Below, piece after piece: positions 1-7,690 of a stretch of DNA of 36,532 nucleotides (its first letter is position 1; every line of letters starts with the position of its first letter). The notes beneath the pieces are model-generated. The model had not been told where the DNA came from, ran no database searches, and worked only from the letters and a program-made list of their open reading frames with translations. The DNA is from CAJQQY01 sp045104975 (lineage in GTDB: Bacteria; Bacteroidota; Bacteroidia; Chitinophagales; Saprospiraceae): positions 1 through 36,532 of the forward strand of contig JBGCCY010000318.1 in assembly GCA_045104975.1 (NCBI GenBank), written 5' to 3'. The position numbers and the translations under genes were made by a program.

Positions 1-2027
1 GTCGTCATTTCAGTAGTCGAAGCATCGGCAACGGACCACAAACTCATCGTCACACTTGGGCATCCTGCATGTTGAAATGCTCTCGCCAAACTAATCATTC
101 CTTCTCCATTATAGACTCTGCCTAAACCCGTTTGGCAGGCACTAAGCATCGTCATTTTTGCATTGATATCGAGATTGTAAATATCTTCCGTATTGATAAA
201 ATCATTTTTGGAAAAAAATATTCGGCTATCCAAAGGATCATTATTATTCATACAAGCATGAGTCGAAAGATGAATGATTTCCGCTTGGGGAGCTAGTTGT
301 AAAAATGATTTTCGAGTAGCATCATTTCCGTAAAATGATTGCCCATTATATTGGCTACTAATATTTTCGACTTCCTGCGCACTATGTTTTAACTCAGGTA
401 AATTTGCTCCTGATTCAAAACAAGATCGAACTGCCATATCTGTTCTTCCATTAAATTCTGGTGCGTGACCTAAAAATGGAATAGTTGTAATTGTTGTGTT
501 ATAATTTTTTTGCTCCAACAAAAGCCTCGAAGAATGTGCATAAGTTAATGCATGTTTTTTAAGTAAATAGGGGAGGTTTTCTGATCCAAAATTGACTTGA
601 TCCGTCGCCGCTTGATCATCTAATAAGATTTCAAACGGAGCTAACCAAAGTTGTCCATCAGGAATAATTATTAATTCATCAACGGTTGGATCTAAATTCT
701 TTAAAGGTGCTTCCAAAACCAAACTATACAAAACACTCGCATCTCGCACAAAATTTTGATAAGCACTTTGAGCATCCGTTCTAAAACTCATCGATTGAAT
801 TAATTCACGCAACGACAAAACTGTTTCTTGAATTTGATCTAAATCATTTAACCGTTCCACATAAAAATGATCGGCGGTGACCACAAAGGCATAAGCCGTT
901 TTTTTACCAAAAAAATATTCTACAACTGCTGCGTTTTTATTTTCCAAAAACAATTGTAAACTGTCAGATGCCAAAGAAGGCGCTGAGTTTTTTAAAAAAG
1001 AATACTCTGGAAAAAATGTTTTTAAAGAGTCTTGAAGGAAATAAAGAGACTTAGTTGTATTTAATATTTTTTTGTCAATATTATTGTTATTTGTGTTGCG
1101 TCTTTTTTTGAGTTGTTGTTGTTGTTTGAGATGTGCTAATTTTATTTTTAGACTTCGCTCCCGGTGCAACATCTCAGAAGGGACTGAACTTAATCCACTT
1201 GCTTTAGAATCTAAAATGGCACTTCGCAATGCCATGGCTTTTCCTTTGTCAGCAAGGGTAAACATTTTAGTTTTAAACTTATCGTCTCTAGTGATTTGAA
1301 ATAATTGACGAGCAGCATGAATGCCTTTTTCGGTCATTCGTACTGCTTGTTCACCAAGTTGTAATTTGGCAAATTCAGATTGGTATTTATTGCAAATTAA
1401 TTCTAAGATTTCGATAGCTCGCTCGTAGGCAATCAAGGATGCGAGTAGTTGATTTTCATCTCGATCTGATTGCAACAACAAATTTCCTTTGGCTTCAAAA
1501 ATCGGAATGGACAACAATGGTGAAATCAAATCTTCTACTTTTGGATTAGCCAAAAGATCGGCATCATCAAAAGTCATTGCTCCAGATCGTAATCCTTTTT
1601 GATAAAAAATAAGTGCTTCCTCTTTTTCTAAATTGCCTTCGTAAGCTGAACCAAGATCTTTATATTTTGAAGACAGATTGGGATGTCTTTCGATTTCACC
1701 CAGACTTTTTTGAGTAGCGGAGATAGATTTTTTCAAATATAAAATAGCTTGTTCGTATTCTTTTTTTTGTAAAAATTTACGACCAAGTTGTTGATAGTAT
1801 TGACCTGTTTCGCTAGCGTTTTCAAGGGTTATAGCCTTTTCATAATCTTTTTTTGCGTCGACAACAGGGTTAAGTAATTCGGGGAAATCTTTTGCCATCA
1901 TTTCGATTGCTTCTTCGAGATCGACGTTAGGATCGAGGATGGAATTGAGTAATGCTTCGTCCTGCTGTGCGAAGGTGCAAAGCGTAAAGTGAATAAAGAA
2001 TAATAGGACGAAGTTTATTTTTCTCAT
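1..2027 (-). CDS. Exported TPR-CHAT domain caspase-like protease (3' end outside window)
   Basis: The minus-strand frame is open from ATG at 2027 to the window edge, 675 codons with no stop, so the C-terminus is missing. It begins with a Sec signal peptide (MRKINFVLLFFIHFTLCTFAQ), placing the protein outside the cytoplasm. Residues about 50-300 are helical with TPR-like repeats. Residues about 420-675 form a CHAT domain of the caspase-like clan CD peptidases: a Leu-Ser-Thr-His motif gives the likely catalytic His590, and LSACQTG gives the likely nucleophile Cys631, followed by the typical GEGMISLARAF segment. The family often cleaves a partner protein encoded nearby. It is the last of three co-oriented genes after a sigma factor and a membrane TPR protein, with a 97-base gap that contains a palindromic repeat pair. 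The substrate is unknown. Both catalytic residues are present, so an active protease is likely. Confidence 0.88.
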   Translation of the reverse strand, partial: MRKINFVLLFFIHFTLCTFAQQDEALLNSILDPNVDLEEAIEMMAKDFPELLNPVVDAKKDYEKAITLENASETGQYYQQLGRKFLQKKEYEQAILYLKKSISATQKSLGEIERHPNLSSKYKDLGSAYEGNLEKEEALIFYQKGLRSGAMTFDDADLLANPKVEDLISPLLSIPIFEAKGNLLLQSDRDENQLLASLIAYERAIEILELICNKYQSEFAKLQLGEQAVRMTEKGIHAARQLFQITRDDKFKTKMFTLADKGKAMALRSAILDSKASGLSSVPSEMLHRERSLKIKLAHLKQQQQLKKRRNTNNNNIDKKILNTTKSLYFLQDSLKTFFPEYSFLKNSAPSLASDSLQLFLENKNAAVVEYFFGKKTAYAFVVTADHFYVERLNDLDQIQETVLSLRELIQSMSFRTDAQSAYQNFVRDASVLYSLVLEAPLKNLDPTVDELIIIPDGQLWLAPFEILLDDQAATDQVNFGSENLPYLLKKHALTYAHSSRLLLEQKNYNTTITTIPFLGHAPEFNGRTDMAVRSCFESGANLPELKHSAQEVENISSQYNGQSFYGNDATRKSFLQLAPQAEIIHLSTHACMNNNDPLDSRIFFSKNDFINTEDIYNLDINAKMTMLSACQTGLGRVYNGEGMISLARAFQHAGCPSVTMSLWSVADASTTEMT

Positions 2028-2037
2028 GATGTTTTTT

Positions 2038-2122
2038 CCGTAAAACGACTCTCCGAGTCGTTAGCAATTGGTTATGTGAAATGTATGTAAATATGTGAAC
2101 GACTCGGAGAGTCGCCTTACGG
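2038..2122. repeat. Inverted pair of 24-bp palindromic (REP-like) repeats
   Basis: Two 24-base copies face each other at 2038-2061 and 2099-2122 and match at 22 of 24 positions (the difference is AA versus GG at positions 7-8). Each copy has an internal hairpin, ACGACTC-TCC-GAGTCGT, so the region can fold either as two small hairpins or as one long stem with a 37-base loop. It fills the gap between the membrane TPR gene and the CHAT gene, inside what looks like one transcript. There is no T-run typical of a terminator. It looks like a REP/BIME-type extragenic element. Confidence 0.85.
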
Positions 2123-2124
2123 AA

Positions 2125-2877
2125 CTAATTTAAGTTTTTAATTTTTTCCAAATATTTGTTCCCTTTTATTTTTTGGAAACGAGTTTTTGCAGCGTCAATT
2201 TTATTTTGTTTTAGCAAAACCATTCCTGCATACCAGTTCGTTTCATCGCTAAATAATTCGTTGGAAATGGAATCAAAAACAACTAAGGATTCATCGAGTT
2301 TATTTTTTTCCAACAAAGAAATTCCTTTAATCAAAAGTATCTCTGCATCGTTGGGTAACTCTTTTAAAATACTGTTCGCTAAGTTAATCGAAGCGGTGTA
2401 ATCTTTATTTTTATAAGCTTTATCCAACTCTGTAATTAATGTGTTAGAAGGAATTGATTTCAAAGTAATGTCAGCTTCGTAAGGCGTGTAATTATTGTTA
2501 TAAAAATCTGCGGTCAGATTTTGATTACCTGCCGAAGCATCTTTAAAACCAATATATGCGATCAAAATTAATGCTCCAATTGCAGCAACAGCAGTCAACC
2601 ATTTCCCTAAGTTTCTAACTTTAGCTTGTGGCGCTTCGGCAACATCTTTACCAGTTGCCAATTGACTTTGGAGCGCTTTTAACTTTTTTATGGTTGCTGT
2701 TTTTTCGATACTTTCGGTAGCTTCTTTTTGCGCAACTGCTTTTTGTAAGTTTTTTCTAAACTTAACTTCCTCCCGAAAATCTGCATCAGTTTCGAGTCGG
2801 TTTTTGAATTCTACCAATTCCTCTTGGTTTAATTCTCGATTAAAAAATTGGTCTATAAATGTTTCTTGATCTTTCAT
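2125..2877 (-). CDS. Single-pass membrane TPR protein, possible anti-sigma factor
   Basis: The 250-residue product has three parts. Residues 1-90 are cytoplasmic and charged, with the pattern FIDQFFNRELNQEELVEF that resembles the N-termini of Bacteroidota anti-sigma-like proteins, but no zinc-binding His/Cys cluster is visible. One membrane span lies at about 94-111. Residues about 150-250 outside the membrane read as TPR-type helices. It starts 41 bases after the stop of an ECF-like sigma gene and precedes the CHAT protease, so an anti-sigma role is inferred from position and topology only. The protein family is commonly annotated simply as tetratricopeptide repeat protein. It could instead be a scaffold for the CHAT protein. 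Confidence 0.75.
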   Translation of the reverse strand: MKDQETFIDQFFNRELNQEELVEFKNRLETDADFREEVKFRKNLQKAVAQKEATESIEKTATIKKLKALQSQLATGKDVAEAPQAKVRNLGKWLTAVAAIGALILIAYIGFKDASAGNQNLTADFYNNNYTPYEADITLKSIPSNTLITELDKAYKNKDYTASINLANSILKELPNDAEILLIKGISLLEKNKLDESLVVFDSISNELFSDETNWYAGMVLLKQNKIDAAKTRFQKIKGNKYLEKIKNLN

Positions 2878-2918
2878 AAAAGAAGGATTTTAATTAGGAT
2901 TATTTATTTTCTAATCCC

Positions 2919-3455
2919 TTAGTTAGTCATTGCTCTTAATTTATTTTTGCAACCTTGAATATCAGTTTTAATGCCAGTCGAAGTTCGCCCAAGCATTTCG
3001 CCCATTTCGGACATCTTCATTCCTTTGACATATTTTAAATCCAATAGCATTTTGCATTTTTCGCCCAACTTTTGGAATTTTTTTTGAAACTCAGAATAGT
3101 CTCTTGGATCATCTTCGAGACTATCCAAGATGAAAGTATAAGTTTCTTCGAGTTTGCTTTCTTTTGCTTTTTTTCTTAAAAATTCGTGGTGTACATTCTT
3201 ACCGACACCCATCAAAATAGCGCAAACATTTTGCTTCACTTCAAATTTGGATTCGATAATTTTTATTAATCGAAAAATAGATTCATACATAATATCTTCT
3301 CGATCAGCTTCTTCTGTGACGCCTCGATTTCTCAAATAACTGCGCAAGGAATCCGTGCATTTATTTAAAATGCAAGACCAAGCTCTTTCTTTTTCAACTG
3401 TATTGCCTCCAATCAAATTTTGTACGATTGAAGTATCGGAACAATCTTTAACCAT
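2919..3455 (-). CDS. ECF-like sigma-70 family RNA polymerase sigma factor
   Basis: This 178-residue protein has the two-part layout of extracytoplasmic function sigma factors. Residues about 20-95 correspond to region 2, with the helix ending in the DREDIMYESIFRLI segment. Residues about 125-175 correspond to region 4, with a helix-turn-helix reading KMSEMGEMLGRTSTGIKTDI. The spacing and the Cys/Lys-rich linker are normal for the Bacteroidota variant seen next to TPR and CHAT genes. It is the first gene of a three-gene minus-strand unit and probably directs RNA polymerase to its own promoter and others. No convincing TAnnTTTG promoter element was seen upstream, consistent with autoregulation by a different promoter type, though this is inference. 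Confidence 0.85.
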   Translation of the reverse strand: MVKDCSDTSIVQNLIGGNTVEKERAWSCILNKCTDSLRSYLRNRGVTEEADREDIMYESIFRLIKIIESKFEVKQNVCAILMGVGKNVHHEFLRKKAKESKLEETYTFILDSLEDDPRDYSEFQKKFQKLGEKCKMLLDLKYVKGMKMSEMGEMLGRTSTGIKTDIQGCKNKLRAMTN

Positions 3456-3588
3456 AAATGATATTTTTTCTATAAAAGTAAATAGATTGAAGCATCTTTT
3501 TTAATAATAAACTAAAAATGCTTTTCAATGTGGGGAAGTTAGGTGGAAAGTAAAGGTAATGAAATTTTAGGTTTTTGATGGTGTTTGG

Positions 3589-3616
3589 GTAGAGACAAGG
3601 CATGCCTTGTCTCTAC
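3589..3616. repeat. Perfect 28-bp palindrome (GTAGAGAC type)
   Basis: The left arm GTAGAGACAAGGCA is followed immediately by its exact reverse complement, 14 plus 14 bases with no loop and no mismatch. It lies between the 3' end of the aldose epimerase gene and the 5' side of the sigma gene. It has no T-run, so it is not a typical intrinsic terminator. Palindromes bounded by GTAGAGAC/GTCTCTAC are, from memory, dispersed repeats in cyanobacteria and Bacteroidota. A palindromic extragenic element is the best reading. Confidence 0.88.
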
Positions 3617-3637
3617 GAGAAGAATTAAATATTCAAA

Positions 3638-4717
3638 TCATTTGATCGAAAATTTATAAATCGTCGTTGATGAATATAATTCATTTTGTTCCAAGGTGGT
3701 ACTTGGAAAATTAGGTTGATTAGGCGAATTAGGAAAATGTTGAGTTTCCAAACAAACGGCACTTCTTTTGGAATAGGATTTTCCCGATTTTCCGATCAAG
3801 GAATTATCTAACCAGTTGGCGGTATAAATCTGTACGCCAGGTTCTGAAGTGAACATTTCCATGCATCTTCCACTTTGAGGGTCGAAAAGAGTGGCAGCAC
3901 TTTCTTCATTTTTTCTTTGATTTAAAACGAAATTGTGATCGTATCCATTTCCGTTTTTTAGTTGCTGGTTTTCATCCTCGATCCGTTTTCCAATGGCTGT
4001 TGCAGATCTAAAATCAAAAGGTGTTCCTTCGACCGATTGCAATTTTCCTGAGGGAATCATGCCTTCATCGGTTGGCGTGATTTGATTAGCTTTCACCGTT
4101 AATTCATGATTTAGAATTGTTCCGTTGCCTTCACCAGCTAAATTAAAATAAGAATGGTTCGTCAAATTGCAAACAGTTTTCTTATCCGTTTTTGCTTCAT
4201 AGGAAATGATTAATTGATTGTCATCGGTCAAAAAATATTGAACGACTACGTCTAAATTACCAGGATAACCTTCTTCCATGTCAGGACTAGTATAACTCAT
4301 TTTTATTCCAATTCTGTCAGGTTTGCGAATCTCTTTCGTTTTCCAAATCATTTTGTCAAAACCTTTAATTCCGCCATGTAAATGATGTTCGCCATTGTTT
4401 TTGACTAATGTAAATGTGCTAGCGGTAGCGTTATTTAATTTGAATTTTCCGTTAGCGATGCGATTTCCGTATCTGCCAACGATTGCTCCAAAGTAGGGGT
4501 GAGGTGCTAAATATTGAGTCAGATTATCAAAACCTAAAACAACATCCGCCATCTTTCCATCTTTGTCAGGAACGATTATGGAGGTAATAATTCCTCCGTA
4601 ATTGGTGATTTTTACCTCCATCCCATTTTTATTTTTTAGGGAAAAAAGATCTACGTCTCCATCTGGAGTTGTTCCAAATGGAGTTTTTGAAAAAGAAAGA
4701 GAATCGTCGGTTTGCAT
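3638..4717 (-). CDS. galM: Aldose 1-epimerase (galactose mutarotase)
   Basis: The 359-residue product interconverts the alpha and beta anomers of hexoses such as galactose. Family motifs are all present: GRYGNRI near residues 81-87, NNGEHHLHGG near 107-116, TNHSYFNLAG with the catalytic acid His188, GYDHNFVL with Asp260, and ETQHFPNSPNQPNF with the catalytic base Glu324. Length is normal for the family. Many Bacteroidota GalM proteins are lipoproteins, but this ATG gives no signal peptide. The frame stays open about 25 codons upstream and encodes a short hydrophobic stretch (TFTFFILTYF) without an ATG or GTG, so a longer exported form would need an unusual start. It follows the amidohydrolase gene by 74 bases on the same strand. 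Confidence 0.92.
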   Translation of the reverse strand: MQTDDSLSFSKTPFGTTPDGDVDLFSLKNKNGMEVKITNYGGIITSIIVPDKDGKMADVVLGFDNLTQYLAPHPYFGAIVGRYGNRIANGKFKLNNATASTFTLVKNNGEHHLHGGIKGFDKMIWKTKEIRKPDRIGIKMSYTSPDMEEGYPGNLDVVVQYFLTDDNQLIISYEAKTDKKTVCNLTNHSYFNLAGEGNGTILNHELTVKANQITPTDEGMIPSGKLQSVEGTPFDFRSATAIGKRIEDENQQLKNGNGYDHNFVLNQRKNEESAATLFDPQSGRCMEMFTSEPGVQIYTANWLDNSLIGKSGKSYSKRSAVCLETQHFPNSPNQPNFPSTTLEQNELYSSTTIYKFSIK

Positions 4718-4771
4718 TTTTTTAGAATTGTGATTTGATTGATCGTTAGTGAAATAAGTTAAAATAAAAAA

Positions 4772-4788
4772 TGTAAATGTATTGTTAT
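4772..4788. repeat. Copy of a TGTRARTRTWKTGTTAT intergenic motif
   Basis: The sequence TGTAAATGTATTGTTAT matches, with small differences, motifs at 11405, 12366 and 18820. It lies between the amidohydrolase stop and the galM start. Function is unknown; chance similarity in AT-rich spacer DNA is possible. Confidence 0.35.
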
Positions 4789-4791
4789 TTT

Positions 4792-6156
4792 TTAATTGTT
4801 TTTAATGGTCTTTCCTTTTTTCATAACAAAGTTTACATTTTGTAAAAGAGAAATATATCTCAATACATCACCTTTGACGGCAATGATATCTGCAATTTTT
4901 CCTTCCGAAATAGTTCCCACTTTATCATCCACACCCATAATAACTGAAGGCCAATAGGTAGCTGCTTTGATTGCCAACATCGGATCATAATCTAATTCAT
5001 TGACCCAAACGTCCAATTCATGCCAAGTAGATTCACTATGGAATTTCATCGGAATTCCGCTGTCCGTTCCAATCAAAAGAACAACACCAGCTTCTTGTAA
5101 CTGTTGGAATTTTCGAGCAAGCGTTGGTTTTCGATAAGGGGTAATTTGGAAATAAGATAATCGATTTGGATATCGAATAGACTCTTTGATATCTTGAATA
5201 ATCGAATCAGGTAAACCCATATGCCAATCTTTACTATCCAAATGTTCTCGATAATCTCGATTGTATTCGTAATTCCAAAGCCCTTCAATGGTTGGTGTCC
5301 AAAACATTTTTTTGCCAGAGGCAGTTCGCTCCTTTAGCATGGTCATTACATCTTCAGGATATTCTGGAGCAGTTGCATGTCCTGTATGTTCGAAGCAATC
5401 AACCCCAGCAAGAAGACCACGACGAATTTCTTCAGGTCGATGAGAATGAGCGACTACCGTCAAATTATGTTTGTGCGCTTCGTCCACGACAGCTTTTACT
5501 TCTTCCATCGTCATTTGATCTTGATCGACTAGTTTGATACAATCGACACCAGCATCTGCTAATTTTTTCACTTTGGCGCGAGCATCAGCCACACCACTTA
5601 CGCCCCAACGAAATTGTTCGGTACCAGGGTAAGGTTGATGTTGAATGAATGGACCAGACATGTACATTGTTGGCCCTTCCAATTCGCCAGCGTTAATTTT
5701 ATCACGCACATAAATACTTTCTTCAAGGGGAGCACCAAGATCACGCGCACTCGTCACACCTGCGTATAATAATTGTTTGGCAGAAGAAGGCATGATCACA
5801 TCTCGAAAAAGTGGTGGATATTTTTTGTCCCAATGAGCATAGTTAGAGTGTCCGTTAATCATCAGATGAACATGCATATCCCACAGTCCCGGCAACACAC
5901 TCATACCTTCCATGGAGATAATTTCAGCACCCTTAGGAATATCAATATTTCCGACTTGACCGATTGCTTTGATGCGTTCGCCTTCGATGATGATGACACT
6001 ATTATTAATAGGTGTCGCTCCAAATCCATCAATCAATCTTCCACCGACAAGGGCTTTGAGATTTTTACTTTTGGATTGTGCATAAATATTTTGTGGGGAA
6101 AAATATAATAGTAAAAGGCAACATGCCATGAGTAGAGAAGTGGTTGTTCGATTCAT
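4792..6156 (-). CDS. Exported metal-dependent amidohydrolase
   Basis: The start at 6156 was chosen because it opens directly onto a signal peptide (MNRTTTSLLMACCLLLLY, cleaved near YAQ); the open frame upstream to 6258 is probably not translated. The 454-residue mature product belongs to the amidohydrolase superfamily, imidazolonepropionase/prolidase-like branch. Metal-site residues are visible in order: the HxH pair His95/His97 in DMHVHL, Lys208 in CIKLV as candidate bridging carboxylated lysine, His237 in VAHSHRP, His257 in CFEHTGH, and Asp365 in GTDSG. The C-terminal GKIADIIAVKGD segment is the beta-sandwich typical of the family. It likely hydrolyses a cyclic amide or peptide-like bond in the periplasm; the substrate cannot be told from sequence. 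Confidence 0.88.
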   Translation of the reverse strand: MNRTTTSLLMACCLLLLYFSPQNIYAQSKSKNLKALVGGRLIDGFGATPINNSVIIIEGERIKAIGQVGNIDIPKGAEIISMEGMSVLPGLWDMHVHLMINGHSNYAHWDKKYPPLFRDVIMPSSAKQLLYAGVTSARDLGAPLEESIYVRDKINAGELEGPTMYMSGPFIQHQPYPGTEQFRWGVSGVADARAKVKKLADAGVDCIKLVDQDQMTMEEVKAVVDEAHKHNLTVVAHSHRPEEIRRGLLAGVDCFEHTGHATAPEYPEDVMTMLKERTASGKKMFWTPTIEGLWNYEYNRDYREHLDSKDWHMGLPDSIIQDIKESIRYPNRLSYFQITPYRKPTLARKFQQLQEAGVVLLIGTDSGIPMKFHSESTWHELDVWVNELDYDPMLAIKAATYWPSVIMGVDDKVGTISEGKIADIIAVKGDVLRYISLLQNVNFVMKKGKTIKNN

Positions 6157-6218
6157 TTTTTTTTGATAAAAATAAAAAAATGTAGGGGAAATAGGAAAAC
6201 TAAAATTCAACGTTGCAC

Positions 6219-6226
6219 CAAAAGTA
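6219..6226 (-). promoter_or_regulatory. Possible -7 element (TActTTTG) for the amidohydrolase gene
   Basis: On the minus strand the octamer TACTTTTG fits the Bacteroidota -7 consensus TAnnTTTG exactly and lies 63 bases before the chosen start at 6156. A matching TTTG -33 element at the expected spacing was not found. Its position inside the longer open frame supports the shorter start. Confidence 0.35.
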
Positions 6227-6281
6227 ATTTTATCTCCATCTATCATAGTGTTATTCAAAATTTTTACAAAAAAAAATCATT

Positions 6282-7142
6282 ATGAAAAAGTATTTATGGC
6301 TCACGATTCTAGTTTTCTTCTTCTCCTGCTCAAATCAAGAGAACTCTATGAAGGAAGTGGCAGAAGTAGATTACCGTACAGAAAACACTTCTGTACAAAA
6401 AATGGATTTGAAGTCTAATCTAAAAATGAAGACCCAACAGAATTCTCCCATCTCAATGCAGACACCAGAGTTTAATCGGAAAATGATCAAGAAGGCTGAC
6501 TACAAATTTGAAGTAGAAGATGTGGATGCAACCACTTTGAAAGTTCATGAATTGGCAGATCGGTTTTCAGGATTTGTGGCGAACATGAATTTATCCACGT
6601 CCACTACTTCGATGAGTAATCGAATGACTATTCGAGTGATGAATGAGCAATTTGAACCTTTGTTAAATGCATTGTCAAAGGAGTCTGTATTTGTTTATCA
6701 TAAGAGGATAACCTCTCAGGATGTCACCGAACAATTTGTTGATCTAGAAAGTAGATTGAAAGTTAAAAAAGAAGTCAAAAAACGCTATACCGAAATGTTG
6801 AGAAACAACGCAAAAACTTTGGAACAGGTACTTCATGCCGAGGAAAAAATCAGAGTACTTCAAGAAGAAATAGAATCAAAAGAAGGACGTTTGCGATTTT
6901 TGTCAGACCAAGTTAGTTTAAGTGAAATTCAATTGGAGATCACTCAACAAGTGGAATATCAAGCTAAGTTAGCGGTACATAACAAGACATTTACAGAAAA
7001 AGCTTCGGACAATTTTTTTAATGGATGGAATAGTATTTTAAGTGTTGCATTGGGGGCATTAAACTATTGGCACTTTGGATTATTGATTGGTATGTTTTGG
7101 TTCGGAAGAAGTTTTGTCTTTGATTTGATCAAAAGATATTAA
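6282..7142 (+). CDS. DUF4349 domain lipoprotein
   Basis: The 286-residue product has a lipoprotein signal peptide ending FFFSC with lipid-modified Cys16. Residues about 65-270 match the DUF4349 layout: a conserved RKMIKKADYKFEVED strand, two alpha/beta segments, a long coiled coil at about 165-215 (KVKKEVKKRYTEMLRNN through IESKEGRL), then LSEIQLEITQ and a C-terminal membrane span near 252-275. Proteins of this family are envelope proteins of unknown function. It is transcribed divergently from the amidohydrolase, with 125 bases between the starts. Confidence 0.85.
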   Translation: MKKYLWLTILVFFFSCSNQENSMKEVAEVDYRTENTSVQKMDLKSNLKMKTQQNSPISMQTPEFNRKMIKKADYKFEVEDVDATTLKVHELADRFSGFVANMNLSTSTTSMSNRMTIRVMNEQFEPLLNALSKESVFVYHKRITSQDVTEQFVDLESRLKVKKEVKKRYTEMLRNNAKTLEQVLHAEEKIRVLQEEIESKEGRLRFLSDQVSLSEIQLEITQQVEYQAKLAVHNKTFTEKASDNFFNGWNSILSVALGALNYWHFGLLIGMFWFGRSFVFDLIKRY

Positions 7143-7153
7143 ATTTTATTAAC

Positions 7154-7198
7154 CTCAGAAAAGTTGAATATCAATATTCGTTATTCAGTTTTTCTGAG
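7154..7198. terminator. Stem-loop terminator between convergent genes
   Basis: CTCAGAAAA at 7154 pairs with TTTTCTGAG ending at 7198, and the stem extends inward with TGAATA/TATTCA after a two-base mismatch. It sits 12 bases past the DUF4349 stop and before the stop of the convergent DUF2188 gene, so it may serve both. Confidence 0.65.
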
Positions 7199-7228
7199 AT
7201 CAATAACTTAATAACTATATAAAAACAA

Positions 7229-7534
7229 CTACGATCTAGGTTTAACTCGATCTCGAATAGAACCGTCTTTTCGATGAATGATAACATCTGCATTGTAATT
7301 GAAAGCGATGTCTTTGGCTCGTTCGATGGCATCTTTTTGATTGTCAAAAATACCTGTGTATTTTTCATTGCCTGCTCCTTTGATGGCCCAACCTTCAGGA
7401 TGAGGAACAACATGTTGGTTGTGGGTGGGAGGTGTCGTTCGAATGCCTTGATCTTTTAGGAAATTTTTAAAAAGTTGGCGAGTAACTTTTTTAAAAAGAT
7501 TGATCCAAAATTCCGAAGTATTAATGCCAGCCAT
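7229..7534 (-). CDS. DUF2188 domain protein
   Basis: The 101-residue protein carries a DUF2188 domain at about residues 40-98, with the typical pattern HVVPHPEGWAIKGAGN, then a helix with AIERAKDIAFNYNADVIIH and a final KDGSIRDR. This is a small widespread domain of unknown function often found as a single-domain cytoplasmic protein. No signal peptide or membrane span is present. Residues 1-38 are a basic extension without recognised motifs. It is monocistronic, flanked by plus-strand genes on both sides. Confidence 0.85.
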   Translation of the reverse strand: MAGINTSEFWINLFKKVTRQLFKNFLKDQGIRTTPPTHNQHVVPHPEGWAIKGAGNEKYTGIFDNQKDAIERAKDIAFNYNADVIIHRKDGSIRDRVKPRS

Positions 7535-7585
7535 TTTTTTTTGTTATATTTTTTTTGGAAAAAGGAAAACAAAATTTAACAGATA

Positions 7586-7593
7586 CAAAATTA
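7586..7593 (-). promoter_or_regulatory. Possible -7 element (TAatTTTG) for the DUF2188 gene
   Basis: The minus-strand octamer TAATTTTG fits TAnnTTTG and lies 52 bases before the start at 7534. No clear -33 element was found, and such octamers are common by chance in AT-rich DNA. Confidence 0.28.
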
Positions 7594-7690
7594 GTTAAAT
7601 CGAAGTTAATTTCCATTGATTAAGCTTTGTCTTTTTGTAAAGATTGTATTTTTAGAAACAGCTTTTTTATTCAAAAAAAATATAATCAAT

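Noticed and set aside
1072..1299. Plus-strand frame of 75 codons inside the CHAT gene
   Set aside because: Antisense shadow of a strong coding frame with intact domain motifs on the minus strand.
2038..2122. CRISPR-like or terminator reading of the inverted repeats
   Set aside because: Only two copies in inverted orientation and no T-run; neither a CRISPR array nor an intrinsic terminator.
6157..6258. N-terminal extension of the amidohydrolase frame up to 6258
   Set aside because: It contains a likely promoter element and is followed by a clean signal peptide start at 6156; exported enzymes need the signal peptide at the very N-terminus.
7616..7690. Upstream start for the lipoprotein at 7691
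   Set aside because: It would bury the lipoprotein signal peptide; start at 7691 is better.
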